Positions 40,910-54,200 of a stretch of 64,000 nucleotides of DNA are shown here, piece after piece. The notes beneath the pieces were generated by a model. It saw only the letters and a program-made list of their open reading frames with translations. It was not told the origin of the DNA and searched no databases. Within the stretch, counting starts at the first letter, position 1. Every line of letters starts with the position of its first letter. Both the position numbers and the translations under genes were made by a program. This DNA is from Tillandsia leiboldiana (lineage: Eukaryota > Streptophyta > Magnoliopsida > Poales > Bromeliaceae): the NCBI GenBank assembly GCA_029204045.2, contig CM055068.1:35107345-35171344 (forward strand), in the 5' to 3' direction.

Positions 40910-43900
40910 TGTAACACTTAATACCTCCTGCTAATAAAGTTTCTGTTTAATGTAATTAACGTAACGGGTTTATTTAAGTCGTTAATTCAGAGGTGCGGGT
41001 ATTTTTCTGCGATAGAGATCGGAAAACGGAGAATGGCAGTGCGATCGGATCCGGATTCTGACTTACGGAACTCCCGGAAAGGGGTAGAAAGTGATCGCAA
41101 TGGCCAGGGGTGCATCGAAATCCACGTAAGTGATTTGGCACGCTTTCCGAGGAAAAAGATAGAATTATCTTTAAGGAATTATCCTGAAGAATCTAAATTG
41201 AGGAATTAATTAATTAAAGAATTAATTAATTGGGGAAATAATTAATTAAGAATTAATTAATTGGGAATTTTAAATACCCAAAGTGGTTATTGTCGTACGA
41301 AAAGATATTTCGTTATCTTCCCCCGAAAGAAAGAGAGAGAAAAAGAAAAAAAAGAAAGACGAAACCCTAACCGGAGGAAACAAGAAGAAAGGCGAAACCC
41401 TAATCGAAAGAGAACGGTGGAGAAGAAGATGAAAGCTAAAGGATCCAAACCCTCCCGACGAACGCGCCAAAACCGGGAGCGAGAACGGATAGCCGTCTCC
41501 TACGATTAGAGGTAAACTAATTTTATTTTGGTATAGTTTCGCTCGGTTTTTGGGTATCGGTCTTTCATGAAGTCAAGGAGTAGCCGTTTGCTACCCAACG
41601 TGTCGCGCCGCGAAGCCCTAAGGCGTCGCCGCGCGACCGAAATGCGCGCCGCGCGGGGACGGTGCCCGCGCGGCCACGGCTAGAGCCGCGCGGGATCAAG
41701 CTCCCCGCGTGGCCGCGGCTAGGGTAACCACCGCGCTGGGCCCGTGCTCGCGCGGCCGCGGCAAAAGTCGCGCGGGGCCGGTGCCCGCGCGGCCGCGGCG
41801 CGTGCCGCGCGGGGCGGGTGCCCGCGCGGCGGCGGCATCGCACGCCGCGCGGGGCCATGCCCGTGCGGCGGCCGCGGCGCGTGCCGCGCGGGGCGGGTGC
41901 CCGTGCGGCGGCGGCATCGCACGCCGCGCAAGGCCATGCCGCGCGGCGGCCGCGGCACGTGCCGCGCGGGGCTATGCCGCGCGGCGGCCGCGGCGCGTGC
42001 CGCGCGGGGCGGGTGCCTTCGCGGCGGCGGCATCGCATGCCGCGCGGGGCCATGCCCGCACGGCGGCCGCGGCGCATGCCGCGCGGGGCGGGTGCCCGCG
42101 CGGCGGCGGCATCGCATGCCGCGCGGGGCCATACCCGCGCGGCGGCCGCGGCGCGTGCCGCACGGGGCGGGTGCCCGCGCGGCGGCGGCATCGCATGCCG
42201 CGCGGGGCCTTGCCCACGCGGCTGCAGCTTGTGCCGGGCGGGCGGGTGCCCGCGCGGCGGCGGCGGTGGTGGTGCATGCCGCGCGGGGCCCTGCCCGCGT
42301 GGCTGCAGTTTGTGCCGCGCGGGCGGGTGCCCGCGCGACGGTGACAGCACGTGCCGCGCGGGGCCACGCCCGCGCGGCCACGGCTAATGCTGCGCGGGCG
42401 GGCGCCCATGCGGTTGCGGCGCGCGGGCTTGGTGCCCGCGCGGCCGCGGCGGTTACCGCGCGGGGCCGGCGCCCGCGGTTTGCGCCATGTGAGGCCGAGG
42501 TCCGCACGATGGCGGAAGGTGCCGCGCGGGGTTGGTGCCCGTGCGGCCGCGGCTTGCACCGCGCGGAGCTAGGGCCCGCGCGGTCACGGCAAACGCCGCG
42601 CGGGGCTGGTGCCCGCGCGGCCGTACGACCCGTGACACTGCGGGGGCGGCCGCGTCGCTCGACGCGCACGGGCGCCACCGCCGGGTCAAGTTGTCCTAAG
42701 TGTTTTGAGTTGTTTTGGCTCGGTTTATCCACTACTATATTGTTGATCTGACCATGGCTCTTTTGGGGACAACTTCTAGGTCCGGGCGTCAATAGAGAGC
42801 AAGGTTCAGTCTCCGGAATACGCGTTTCGCATAATCAAGATGGGTAGGTGTTGGTTTTTACCGGTGAGGTGTCATTTCCGAATACTCGTTTTGATAAAGT
42901 AGATACTGTTATAATTTGACTAACCCCCTAGCATGTGAATCCCTTTTACTATTTCAATCGAGCGGCTGCGGTCGCAGGTGCGGTATACTTTTCTGGTTAT
43001 AGCGGCTGCGGTCGCAGGTGCGTTACACTACTCTGGTTATAGCGGCTAAGGTCGCAAGTCATTAAAACACTCATATTGCTTACACGCACACCGGCAGTTT
43101 GGCCACTGCAGAGGTTGTATTTTTTCAGAAAGATGGTAAGTCATTTACCCGTGTACCCCACAAGGGGAGGTTAGTGGGGACCTCTCAAGGGGAGGCGGCT
43201 GCTACTTGGGCAGTCGAGGGGTTGGAGGCACCAAGAAGATGAGTACGGTATTGGGGTTGGTGCCCAAAATATTCAGAAAGCTGGGGTAGGTGCCCAGCGG
43301 GACTTTCAACAGGGATTTAGCGATACATGAGGGGGAGGGGAAGAGTAAATGCCCGGGGACGCGGTGTGTTCTTTCTATTTATTGTGTTTACTTGCTTGTT
43401 CTCTACTTTATCAGTCACTGACAACCCACACTGTGACAGGTTCGAGTAGGGGTGGATTTCGGGACGACGGTGAGGCATCAGTTAGAGGACACTAGCTAAG
43501 AGGGCTTGTAAAACGATACTTTATCTTATTTATCTTATTTATCATTGGTTATGGCATTACTATGTTTAGTTCAACTGTGATTCATATACTGTGGTTTCTG
43601 ATGGATGTTGGGAGGAGGACTTTCTTATAATTAACTGGTGAATGATAGGATGTGTAATTGTGGCTTGTTTTCGAATACAAACCGGTTTCAAAGATGTTTT
43701 CAAAGCAAGTGCCATGTGGGCACCGATTTTAAAACCCGTGGATTTTTCCTTTCAAGTTAATGGCCGCACAAAGAGTTTGTGAAAATGATTTAGAAAACTG
43801 GGTGTCGTGTGTGCACCGATTTTCAAAACCCATGGGTTTATGCTATAGACTGTATAAGATAGCGGTGATGGTTTGATGTACTATATCCTCTCCTCGTTGC

Positions 43901-44096
43901 ATGTCATGATTGGAATGGTTAAAGCATTGGAATTGATTGTGACGCCGTTCATATACAGAGGAGACTCCGCCCGTTTGGGGAGTGAATTTGTATATGCGGC
44001 GGGTCTGATACGCGCCGGAGGCAAGGTTCATGTAATTACTTAAGAAAAAAAAAATGGGTACGTTTTCCGCTCCTTTAGAACCTCCGGGGCGTGACA
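40910..44096 (+). repeat. Element A 3' LTR
   Basis: The end at 44096 is certain from the match to 1-696. The start is my best guess, TGTAACAC at 40910; TCGAGGACGAAAC and a purine-rich stretch precede it at 40859-40895, and the 5' LTR start is not in the window to check. It contains AT-rich DNA, a GA-rich leader (41325-41380), CGAAACCCTAA repeats and a GCGCGG-rich array (41600-42660). Three 43-50-bp copies of AGCGGCTGCGGTCGCAGGTGCG follow at 42960-43065, then the U5 hairpin. Open frames in the GC array are artefacts. Confidence 0.85.
41600..42660. repeat. GC-rich array in A 3' LTR
   Basis: Irregular repeats of GCCGCGCGGGGC / GGGTGCCCGCGCGGC form longer units of roughly 60-70 bp containing GGCGGCATCGCA. 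It has very high CpG density. It lies at the same relative place in the LTR as the arrays of H and G, but the sequence differs. Confidence 0.85.
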
Positions 44097-44134
44097 GGGC
44101 CATCTCTGCTAGTGCGTTAGTCAAAGAGAAAAAC

Positions 44135-44517
44135 CTGCGAGCAAGAACTCAAGAGCACGAAAAATTGTTTAATTTTCAAAAATTGGAAAAATTGTACCCA
44201 AACAATCATTATCGTGTAGAGAGACTAGGAATCAAGTTAGTTTTGCAAAAAGAATTTAAAAAATAGTTCAATTCCATGATTTACAAAAATTCTCATTATA
44301 TGCCCTAAAACCGAATTTTCAAAAATCGAAGCTTAAAAATCCGTTAATCAAGAGAATACCAAGCACATAAACAAAACTAATCTACTCAGAATTCTTATAT
44401 CAAAAGAAATTTGACCAAAAACTATCTAGAATTGAATTGGAATCATGATTTTCACTCACGTTTTGATGAACAATGCAAAAACAGTGAAAAGATTGAGTTT
44501 TGATCAAAGATACTTAC
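44135..44517 (-). other. Candidate env-like leader intron of Sirevirus 2
   Basis: On the minus strand a donor GAA/GTAAGTAT starts at 44517 and a pyrimidine-rich acceptor ending TCGCAG lies at 44135. Length and ends match the Sirevirus 1 candidate (383 versus about 386 bp). Upstream, at 44640-44760, are CCGGATC-type motifs and a TAGGTTTTATATGA stretch, the diverged form of the promoter module. Confidence 0.5.
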
Positions 44518-45675
44518 TTCAATCCGAAGAACTCGAGTTAGAAAGGCTCCAAATTAGTTGTTTTCTAGAGAGAGAAACTCTGGAGACTTGGAAACAAAAG
44601 CTTGTGATAAAAAGAAATCAAAACCCTTTCGTTTCATATAAAACCTAGCCGCGGTCCGGATAGGATCAAGAATCCAGTCTGGATCGGCTACCCGCAGAGA
44701 AGTTATGCGTTCGGGATCCGGAACAGAAATTCCAGTCCGGATCGGCTCCAACTTTTTCTTCAGAAAAATTTAGAAAAATTTCAGAAAATCCAGAAAAAGA
44801 TTGTAAGCACTTTTGCATATCAACTTTAAACAAAAACATCGTTTCATATCAAAAGAAATAGATTATGCTAAATCTATCAATAATATACAAGTAATGAAAC
44901 GAAGATTTATAAAAATTAAATCCTTTAAAGTTGATCAAGTTCAAGAACATCTATCGCGATCTAATGTGTAATGCGTTTATCAAATCATCAATTTGGTAAA
45001 GAAAATGAAGCACCAAGATCGATAGATGTTTGAAATCCCAAATAAGATAGATAATATATCTAATCAATTTATTGTAAGGAGTGGCTCTTTGAGCATCTTT
45101 CAATAAAAAATCCCACCTTATACCAACCTTGGAATTTGACAGAGTCAAGTGTTCCAAAAAGCATTTTATCTAATCATCAAGAAAAATCATGCTTTGTATA
45201 CATGTGGTAGCTGCACACAGTACTCGGACGATCGAGGTGGTAGCTCTTTCCTCCATGTGGTGGTAGTTTTCACACTCCTCATTGGGATGTAACTCTTTCC
45301 ACATCTTTTGAGTATAAATACTTTAATAAACTCCCCCTCAATTGGCTATCAATTATTTATGATATAAAGTATTCAACCAAAAATTGATCTTGTGTTCATA
45401 TTTAACACAATTTTCAAATATGATAAAAACTATACCAAGAGATCATTTGAGAGAGGAATTGACTTTGATCAATTAAAAATGAACTAATTGATATAAATGA
45501 TCATTGAATCAAATGAATTATCATGATATTCAAACCATAATAAATTTCTCAAAAATATGAAAGGATGCAAGTAAAGTCAATTATACTAACGCTCAATTAA
45601 TGTTCTACGTACAAGCATAGATAAAGAACACAAACACACAACAAAACCTAACCTAAGCATTGGTTCCAAAAAGTG

Positions 45676-48370
45676 TTATTTCAAAGAAAGCATTCCAATT
45701 GTTTTACGCAAGTGAATAAAACGTTTTTGATCCAAAGGTTTTGTTAAAATATCAGCTAATTGATGCTCAGTTGAAATATAAGATATTTGAAGAATACTCG
45801 ATTCAACTAGCTCCCTTAGAAAATGATATCTAAGTTCAATGTGTTTAGTTCTTGAGTGCAACACAGGATTTTTAGAAATATTTATAGCACTAGTGTTGTC
45901 ACAAAGAATAGTTACCGAAGACGCAGGAATTCGGAAGTCGCTTAAAACGCTTTTCATTCAAATTAATTGTGTTGAACAACTTCCTGCTGAAATGTATTCC
46001 GCTTCGGCAGTTGAGAGTGCAATGCAGTTTTGCTTTTTACTATGCCATGCAACAAGGCAATGGCCAAGATAAAAATATGCACCACTCGTACTCTTCCTAT
46101 TATGTCGAGAGTTGTGCCCATAGGATACCAAATTCCGAAATTCAATGTTCCTTTGACGTACCGGATGATCCTTTTCACCGATTTCAGGTGAACCTCCTTT
46201 GGTGGTGATTGATATCTCTCGCAAATCCCAACACTAAAGGATATATCCGGGCGACTAGCCGTGAGATAGAGTAGACTTCCAATCATGCTTCGATAAAGTT
46301 TCTCGTCTACACTTTCACTTAGAGATTCACTTCCTGATCCCTTATTGCTAGTTCCCATTGGAGTCAGAAAGTCTTTAGAGTTTTCTAATCCAAACTTCCT
46401 GACCAACTCCTTTGCATACTTGGATTGGTACAGATGAATGCTTTCTTCATTTTGTTTGACTTGCAATCCAAGAAAATAAGTTAGCTCGCTCATCATGGAC
46501 ATCTCAAATTCGCTTTCCATGGTTTCAGCGAATTTAGAAGCATCATTATCCCTTGTTGCTCCAAATACAATGTCATCGACATAGATTTGTGCCACAATGA
46601 AGTTATCCTGATAATGCTTCACAAAGAGAGTCCGATCCGCTCGCCCTCGAGTGTAGCCCTTTTCCAAAAGGTGCTTTGTCAATCTTTCATACCATGCTCG
46701 TGGTGCTTGTTTTAGACTGTAAAGAGCCTTTTTCAATCGAAAAACATGGTTAGGTAGTTTATGATCAATGAAACCTTTCGGTTGAGCCACATAAACTTCC
46801 TCATTTAGAAAACCATTTAAAAATGCGCTCTTAACGTCCATTTGAAAAAGCTTAATTTTAAAATGACAAGCAATCGCGAAAATGATGCGAATTGACTCGA
46901 GACGAGCTACTGGGGCGAACGTCTCATCAAAGTCTATACCTTCAATTTGTGAATAGCCTTGAGCAACTAGGCGTGCTTTGTTCCTGATAATGGTACCATC
47001 CTCGTTTTTCTTGTTCTTGAAAATCCACTTAGTACCAATTATGTTGTGTTGCTTCGGAGGCTTCGTTAATTCCCAGACTTTGTTTCTTTCGAACTGATGG
47101 AGCCCTTCCTGCATTGCTTCAATCTAGTAATCATCCTGAAGAGCTTCATCGACGTTCTTTGGTTCTATCATGGAGACGTAACACGCAACTCCACAAACCA
47201 ATTGTCTCCGAGTCCTGACTCCTTCTTGTGGGTCTCCAATAATGTTTGATTCTGGATGATCCTTGGAGATACGTAGCGTTTGAGGTAACAGAGTACTCCG
47301 AGGGATGTGTGATGATTCCTGCATATCAGATAAACTAGAAGAACCATTAGATGCATCAACATTATCGGAAGAATTATTATGAGAAGATGCATTTACAGGA
47401 GTATCATCATCAAGAGTCATATCAGGGGTAGATTTATCAGATGCAAAATGAAAAGCTTCATCTACTTTAACATTAATAGATTCTACCATCGTTTTAGATT
47501 CGAGGTTAAATACCCGATATGCTCTACTATTTGTAGAATAACCCATGAAAATCCCTTCGTCACTTCGAGAGTCAAATTTTCTAAGATTTTCGCGATCACG
47601 TAAAATGTAACAGCAACTCCCAAAGATTCGAAAATATTTGATATTCGGTTCTCTACAAAACCATAGCTCATATGGTGTATTTAAAGTTCCCGGGCGCAAA
47701 TAAACTCGGTTAATTACGTAGACGGCGGTGTTAACTGCTTCAGCCCAAAAATGTAACGGGAGTTTTCGGCTATGAAGCATAACACGCGCCATCTCTTGTA
47801 CTACCCTATTTTTGCGCTCGATTACACTATTTTGCTGAGGTGTATAGGGTGCAGAGAATTCATGTTTTATGTCATTGGAAGTGCAAAAATCAATGAATTT
47901 AGAATTGATGAATTCTCCACCTCAATCACTCCGAATACGAACGATCTTTTCATTTTTCTCAATCATAATATGATGACAAATCTCATGAAAAGAATCGAAA
48001 GTATCCGCTTTCTCTTTTAAAAATGTTACCCATGAAAATCTAGAGAAATCATCAACCAAAAGAAAAATGTACCATTTACCTCCCAAACTTGGTTGACGAG
48101 TCGGCCCCATTAAGTCCATGTGCAGTAATTCTAAAGGCCGTTTGGTACCAACGTGGTTCAAATTCTTGTGCGCGGTCCTTGATTGTTTTTCCTTTTGACA
48201 ACCTCCACACACAATGTTTTCTTGAAAAGATAGTTTAGGAACCCCCTTAACCACGTCTTTATTAGAAATCCTGGCTAGTTCCTTAAAATTTATGTTACCT
48301 AGTCTTTCATGCCAAAGAGTTTCATTATCTAAAGAAACTAGGTTACAATGTTCAGAAATTTTATTTGGAA
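45676..48370 (-). pseudogene. pol: Sirevirus 2 pol: integrase, RT and RNase H, with many lesions
   Basis: Read from 48370 down. A frameshift just after protease separates it from gag. The integrase stops at TGA 47922-47924, directly after the second catalytic Asp (codon 47925-47927). It goes on with PYTPQQNS and VIERKNR. A TAG replaces Trp near 47117 before RT. RT is otherwise well kept, with YVDD. In RNase H a 40-bp deletion at the GGA at 46095-46097 removes the catalytic segment (SDADWAG in Sirevirus 1) and shifts the frame. A further TGA replaces Trp near 45960. Ends at 45676. Confidence 0.9.
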
Positions 48371-50418
48371 CTACATAGCAATTATTTTCAGATTAACCCC
48401 TTTCAAAAAGAATACATGGTCCTTATCAGTTACAATACATTCTGCTGAAGAAAAATTAACTGAAAAGCCATTATCACAAAGTTGACTAATGCTAATGAGG
48501 TTAGTCTTAAGGTCTTCAACAAATAAGACATTGTTCAAAACCAGGCCTTCTGGAATAGTGATTGTCCATTTTCCAACAATTTTAGAAAAACGACCGTCTC
48601 CGAAAACTACAAGTCCTCCGGAGGTTTTCTCTAAAGTTTGAAAACAATTTTTGTCACCGGTCATGTGACGGGAACATCCACTATCCAGATACCAAGACGA
48701 GTTGTCATAAGCATGCAAAGAAGTATGAACAACAAGACAAGGGAAGATTTCACCTTTGCGCACCCAAACCTTTTTGGAATGCGTCGGCAATGATTGTGAA
48801 GTTATTCTCCTTGGTGAAAGCGTCTTGTTTGATAGATTGCTTTCCTTTGATGACGTCGTCTTGAGGGGTGAACTACCAAGGTTCTTTTCTTTTGAAAAAT
48901 TCTCCTTTGATTTCCGAGGAATAACCTTGTTGGTTGTTGCAAGAGGTGCTTGATTTGATCGTTTCGCTCCAATCTTGCAATTTCTTCTTACGTGCCCTGC
49001 AAAACCACAACGAAAACATACCTTTGAACTTGTTGAACCCGAAGTAGGTGAGGTAGGCTTGTTGTCGTTGTATGCAGTGAATTTCGTCGTCGGAGGAGGA
49101 GACGCCGACTGGGGCACAAAAACTGTTCCACTCGAACTAGGACTGTCTCCAGTTCGATTGTATCCAAGGACCATACGGTTTGTTTGACCAAGACCAAGCA
49201 TCTTATCCAACTTGCTCCTTCCCGAAGAAAATCGCTTCAAATCATCCTTAAGTTGGAAAATGGTCTTCGTCATCTCCATCTTTTCTTGTCGAGCCTCAGA
49301 GTAGAGCTTCAAGAAGTAACTTGCTTTATCCACCAATTTTACGTGTTCCTTCTCGAAATGCTCATTTTTCTCTTGAAGGGAACCATTTACTTTGATCAAG
49401 TTATCCCTTTCCACTTCAAGAGCATTTGAGAGAGAAGTTGCCCTTTCTGCTTCTTCTTCGAGATCCTGCAATCTCCCTCTCAAACCCTTGTTTTGCTTTG
49501 CCAGTTTCTTTGAAACCTTTAAAAGTTTATGGTAGGCAAAAGCAAAGTCTTCACTTTCGGAATTACTCGATTCATCATCCGTTGCAGTTTGTTCAACCTG
49601 GGAGGAGTTGGATAATGAACCGGATGTACTTGCCATAAAGCACACGTAAGGTGAAGTTGTGGACGCGTGGAATGCCGTTGCGTTGTTTTCTTCATCACTG
49701 GAAGATGACTCATGTGACGTTGAGGTGTCATCCCAAGTGACGGGTTTCATCGCCTTCTTCTTTGACGGATTCTTATTGGGACACTCCGTTGAGATGTGAC
49801 CGTAGCCTCGGCACTTGAAGCATTGGATTTGTCCCTCCGAGTTTTTCTTATCCCTTGAAAAAATCTCTTGCTTTCTTGACTTAAAGCTTGAAGTTCCTTT
49901 GCCTTTCTTCGACTTTACGAAGGATGGAGTTTTGCTTGAATTACCCCTTTGAAAGTTTCGGTGAAATTTCCTTGTCAAGAGCGCAAGTTGCTTCTCGAAA
50001 TCCTCCATTGATAAATTCTCATCATCGTCTGAGGAGGATGAATCCGTGTCTTCTTCTTTTGTTGTTTTCAACGCAAAACCTGAAGACTTAGAAGAAGATG
50101 GCTTTCCAGAAGAATTGTTAGTAGGAAATGTCATTTCATAAGTTTGAAGTGCACCAACTAATTCTTCTACTTTGATTTCGTCCGGGTGTTTAACTGTTTC
50201 AATGGCCGCAACCTTAGGGCGAAATCTTTCAGGAAGAGTCCTAAAAATCTTTCTTGCAACTTTAGATTCTGGAATTTTCTCTCCCAAGTTAGCACATGTA
50301 TTTACGATATCTTGCAATCGTGTATAATAATCTGTGAAGGATTCATTTTCTGCTCTAAAAATTGATTCAAACTTGCTCGTAAGCATTTGCGGTTTTTGAA
50401 TCTTCACAAGGCTTGTTC
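48371..50418 (-). pseudogene. gag: Sirevirus 2 gag and protease, N-terminus lost
   Basis: An open frame of 678 codons (50407 to 48371) has a CCHC knuckle CFKCRGYGHISTEC, coiled-coil-rich middle, second knuckle CFRCGFAGHVRRNC and protease WYLDSGCSRHMTG. It corresponds to Sirevirus 1 gag from about residue 117 on. The 5' part of gag lies beyond the inserted C/D/E stack, outside the window. The frame ends by a shift close to 48380. Confidence 0.9.
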
Positions 50419-51292
50419 TGTCACGCCCCGGGGTCGAAACTGCGACCCGGGCTCGCCAACAGATCCGCCACCTATGCGGAACCCCGCATAAGCGAAGCGT
50501 CCAACCTGCAAAGTATCATCTAATAACTAAATAGATATCAGAGCTGAAGAAAAACTATTGTAATAAAAATCTGAATCACTGTACAACTGAAAATAAAAGT
50601 ACAATATCCATCTCCCAAAAATATTGATACAATAATCCGATCCACCAAAAATTGTAATACAAGTAAAAACCACCTATACAGCATCTATAAATCCAAAATG
50701 GGAGATAAACTAAAATAATAAAATACAACTGTGTACAGTGAAACCCACAATCCGGGTTGGTACATCTATCCCACGGTAGAAATCAACACTGGTAGAGATC
50801 TATCTCGCGACTCCCTCGCCTCGAACAGTCAACTGAAAGATCAGCAACTCCCGCAGCAGACACTGCAAAACAAAGGGAGGAAAGAGGAAAACAACAATGG
50901 GGGTGAGAACCACTAGTAAAACCAGTAGCCTCCCCCTGTGGGTAAAGCCTCAAACCTCGACGTACCCACTAAGTCTACCAGAGGCAAAAGAAGGAGTAAG
51001 AGAGGTGGTAAGCTATAAATAGAAATAATGATAAGAGGAAGCTACCACTAGTATGCCTCTAAATGCAGTATCAAACGAAATGACTGTATGAATGCATCAG
51101 AAAATAGTATCTATCCAAATAACCCAATCATGTGCCACCAGTAAAACTGGCATTGCCTGCTCAGCGAAATCTGCACACAAGGCTCGAAACCGCGGGATCG
51201 GCCCGCACGGCTCGCATCCCAAAATAAGTATCAGACCGGGACACAAGGCTGGGTCCGAAAAGCCTACCTCCGGAGTGGCACTCAAGGGGAGC
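50419..51292 (-). repeat. Ty3 LTR C, partial
   Basis: It begins TGTCACGCCCC after TTGTTC in the Sirevirus 2 gag; the last 5 bases (TGTTC) would be the target duplication. U5 hairpin TATGCGG/CCGCATA at 50473-50490. It is related, in opposite orientation, to the 54500-55352 part of element D. It is cut at 51292 by D. The rest is outside the window. Nothing coding was seen. Confidence 0.85.
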
Positions 51293-54200
51293 TGTGGAGA
51301 CCCGGAACTTTGCAGGGCTTTTGCAGTGTGACCAGCAGCTTCTGGAAGCCTACGCGGCATGTCGGAGGTGTTCGTGCGCCAATTTGGACACAATTGATGG
51401 ACTCGGGGCTTAAATTGGATCACGCGGGTAACCGGAAGACCCCGTCGGATGTTTAGAGGTGTTTCCGCGCAAAATGGATATCAAATTTGGACTCGGCGCG
51501 AAATTCGGATCAAAAATATCTTTCCGGGAGCCTCCGGCAATTATAGGAGTGGAATTTGGTAAAATGGACACCGTTTTTGGAATCAGCGCGCGAAAACGGT
51601 CAAGAGGGGCTATTTACTTGCTATTTTTGAGCTTGCGGTTACTGTTCATGCCGGAACAGTGTCTCCGGCGATCGCCGGCGGCGACCGGCGGCGGCGGGCA
51701 GCGCCGGCAGGCGGCGGCGCAGCCTCGGGCAGGCGGCGGCACGCGGCACGCGCAGGGCGCGGGCAGACGCCCGGGTGCGCGGGCAGGCGCGCGGTCCACG
51801 GCGGCGGGCGTGCACCAGGGCGGTGCCACGTGGCGGCTTGTGGTTGGTTGGTTCGGGAGGCGTGGTCCACGGAATTTCGTCGGGTGCACGGTGGACCGAG
51901 TGGTGACACGTGGCAAGGTATTACTGGTTCGGTGTTGTGCTCCCGGTCCACGCAAACCGTGGAGTGGGTGACCGGGGCAGGTGCCGTACGCGGGGCAGGT
52001 GACCGACCGCGCAGGGGTGCACGGCGCGGTGCACGGTGGTTGGGGCCACGTGGCGCGCCGCCATTGGCGGGCGCACGTCCACCGGGCGCAGCGAAAACGT
52101 GAGGGGACATGGAGGGTATTTTTTCAAAAGATTTTTCAGCCTATAAATTCCCAACCCGAGCCCTCTTAATTGTTTTTTTTCTCTCAACCCTCTCACCCTT
52201 TGCCCAAACTTTCTTAAGACAAATTCTTCCTCTCCGAGTCCTCTATCATCCTGCAGAGTTTCTGAATTTCTGAGTGCACGCATCCCGAGGTTTTGGATTT
52301 TACGGTGCGGCGTGACGTTGTGGTTCCTGTGTTCTTCTTCGGCGCAGCAGCGGTGTTTTAGCTCTCCTGGGCTACCCCGAGACCCTTCTTCTGTGATTTT
52401 TGGGCCAACAGACTCCTAAGAGGTAGGGCTTCATCTTTTATTTTGATCACTCATTCTCATTTCGAATTCTTGGCTCGGATCCTGAGGCATTAAGGGTCAC
52501 CCTTTTTCTGTGAGGGATTTTGGGACAGCAGCGTATTGGGGAGGCGATATCTTCGCGCACGAGCATCACACGGAGACGAGCTTATACAACTTTTTCATCT
52601 ACGGATCACGAGGAACGCGCTCGTATTTTTCTTGGAATTTCTTGATATTTATTTCGAGGTGAAATCTCTGTTTTTCTCTGTGAACAGTGCACAGTTTTTA
52701 GCACAGATTTTGTATGAATATACCCCCCTTGCCGAATTTATAACTTGACTTACCGGACTCAGATTTGGATGTGCAAGCTACCGTTGCGAAGCTATCGACG
52801 CGAGGATCGCTGTGGTATTTTTCTGGGAATTTTCTGGGCACTTTCTGCAGGTGAAAATTTAGCAGTTTTGGGACAGATATTGTATGTGATGATAAGAGCT
52901 TTATTTGGGAGCCTAAGTGAATTTAGTGGACTTTGTATTGTGCCAGGAGTGTTGCGGGTGTGCTAAACTTGTGGGAGCAAAGGATTGGAGTTTTTGGTAT
53001 TTTCAGCTGTACGGATCCGGACAGTTCGCACTTCAGGTGGGTGGTTGCTATATCCCTCTTGTCTGACTTACCCACTAGGAATATTAGGGAGATCTTCTCT
53101 ATTGGACATTTTGAATGCTCACTTAGTAGACATGCATGTTTAACTAAAATAATTGCGAGCCTATCATCTGGATAACACTGTAGTGGAACTTTGTTAGTGG
53201 TTCGAACTTATACATGCTTATGGGAATATTATTGGCATTTAACTTAGCATGGGGTATTTACTTTTATGATGGGATATTATGAAATGTCTTGTGGGAGGGC
53301 ACCACTTGAGGATATTTTGGACAGGCATAGGGGGATGGTTTATATGAGGGTGATTAGCAGATTATAGACAGGTGTGGTCGGATTATGATTTTAGCATGAT
53401 GATTATACCCAGGTAAAGCTATTAATTGATACACTGGTCGAACCACTATTTGTCACGTTTTCTCCTATCTCTCATGAGGACATAGGCTGGCTTATTTGGA
53501 CATTTTATAGGGCCATTTCTTATCGCCACACTTTATGTCGGAATTTGATTTAGAAGAAACTATTTGCTTCTTCTCTCCCTATTCTTTATTTGTTGCTCGG
53601 GTTTGAGCAGGGGATTGGCATAGTGTAGCCAGGGCCTGAATTTTAGCTTCTGGGGTATTGCGGCTACCGCGGATAGTAGGCGGTTGGCCGGATGTCGGAT
53701 GTGGGACATGTCTGTGATTATGGGTGTTGTTGTGAACCCCTTGTTTTTTATTACCCGCTAGGCATTTGAGTAGCTTATGTGGTAAAAAGGTTTAATACAC
53801 TTTACGTGTGGCAATGGCAGGCTGAGTTGAGACTAAAACGGATATGGTTAGTACTTGCTTGATTGGCGATTATGATTGTAGAGCAATAATATCATGTTAA
53901 AAGATAAGGCTAATTAATAAATTATGGGCTTTGGGGCATGTATTTTAGACAGGCACAGGCTATCTCTTATTTAGTATTCTTATACTTTTATCAGCATGCT
54001 CTAGCAAGGTAAAAACATGTCGATAGCTGCTTTATTATATTTACCATCTTGGGACATTTGCATGCTTGTATGGTCACCTAGATAGGCCACCTTTTTCTGA
54101 TACACTATCATGCTGGAATTGACATAGGAGAAACCATTTTTATTATTCTTTTCTCCTTTTATTTGAGGCTCAGGGTATTTGCAGCTCGTGTGCGAGCATG

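Larger units (their letters stand above)
44097..50418 (-). mobile_element. Sirevirus 2, truncated and decayed copia element
   Basis: The minus strand carries gag, protease, integrase, RT, RNase H, spacer and the very start of the env-like ORF, closely related to Sirevirus 1. The left end is cut by element A exactly at 44096, within the first codons of env-like. The right end is cut by LTR C at 50418 in the middle of gag. Neither Sirevirus LTR is in the window. This is the outermost layer and should be the oldest insertion here. Confidence 0.92.

Noticed and set aside
41355..41405. Telomere-like AACCCTAA motifs
   Set aside because: Only two separated copies, in a leader-like part of LTR A; common in plant leaders and not a telomeric tract.
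43843..44124. Minus-strand ORF across 44096
   Set aside because: It joins LTR A sequence to the first codons of the Sirevirus 2 env-like ORF; a junction artefact.
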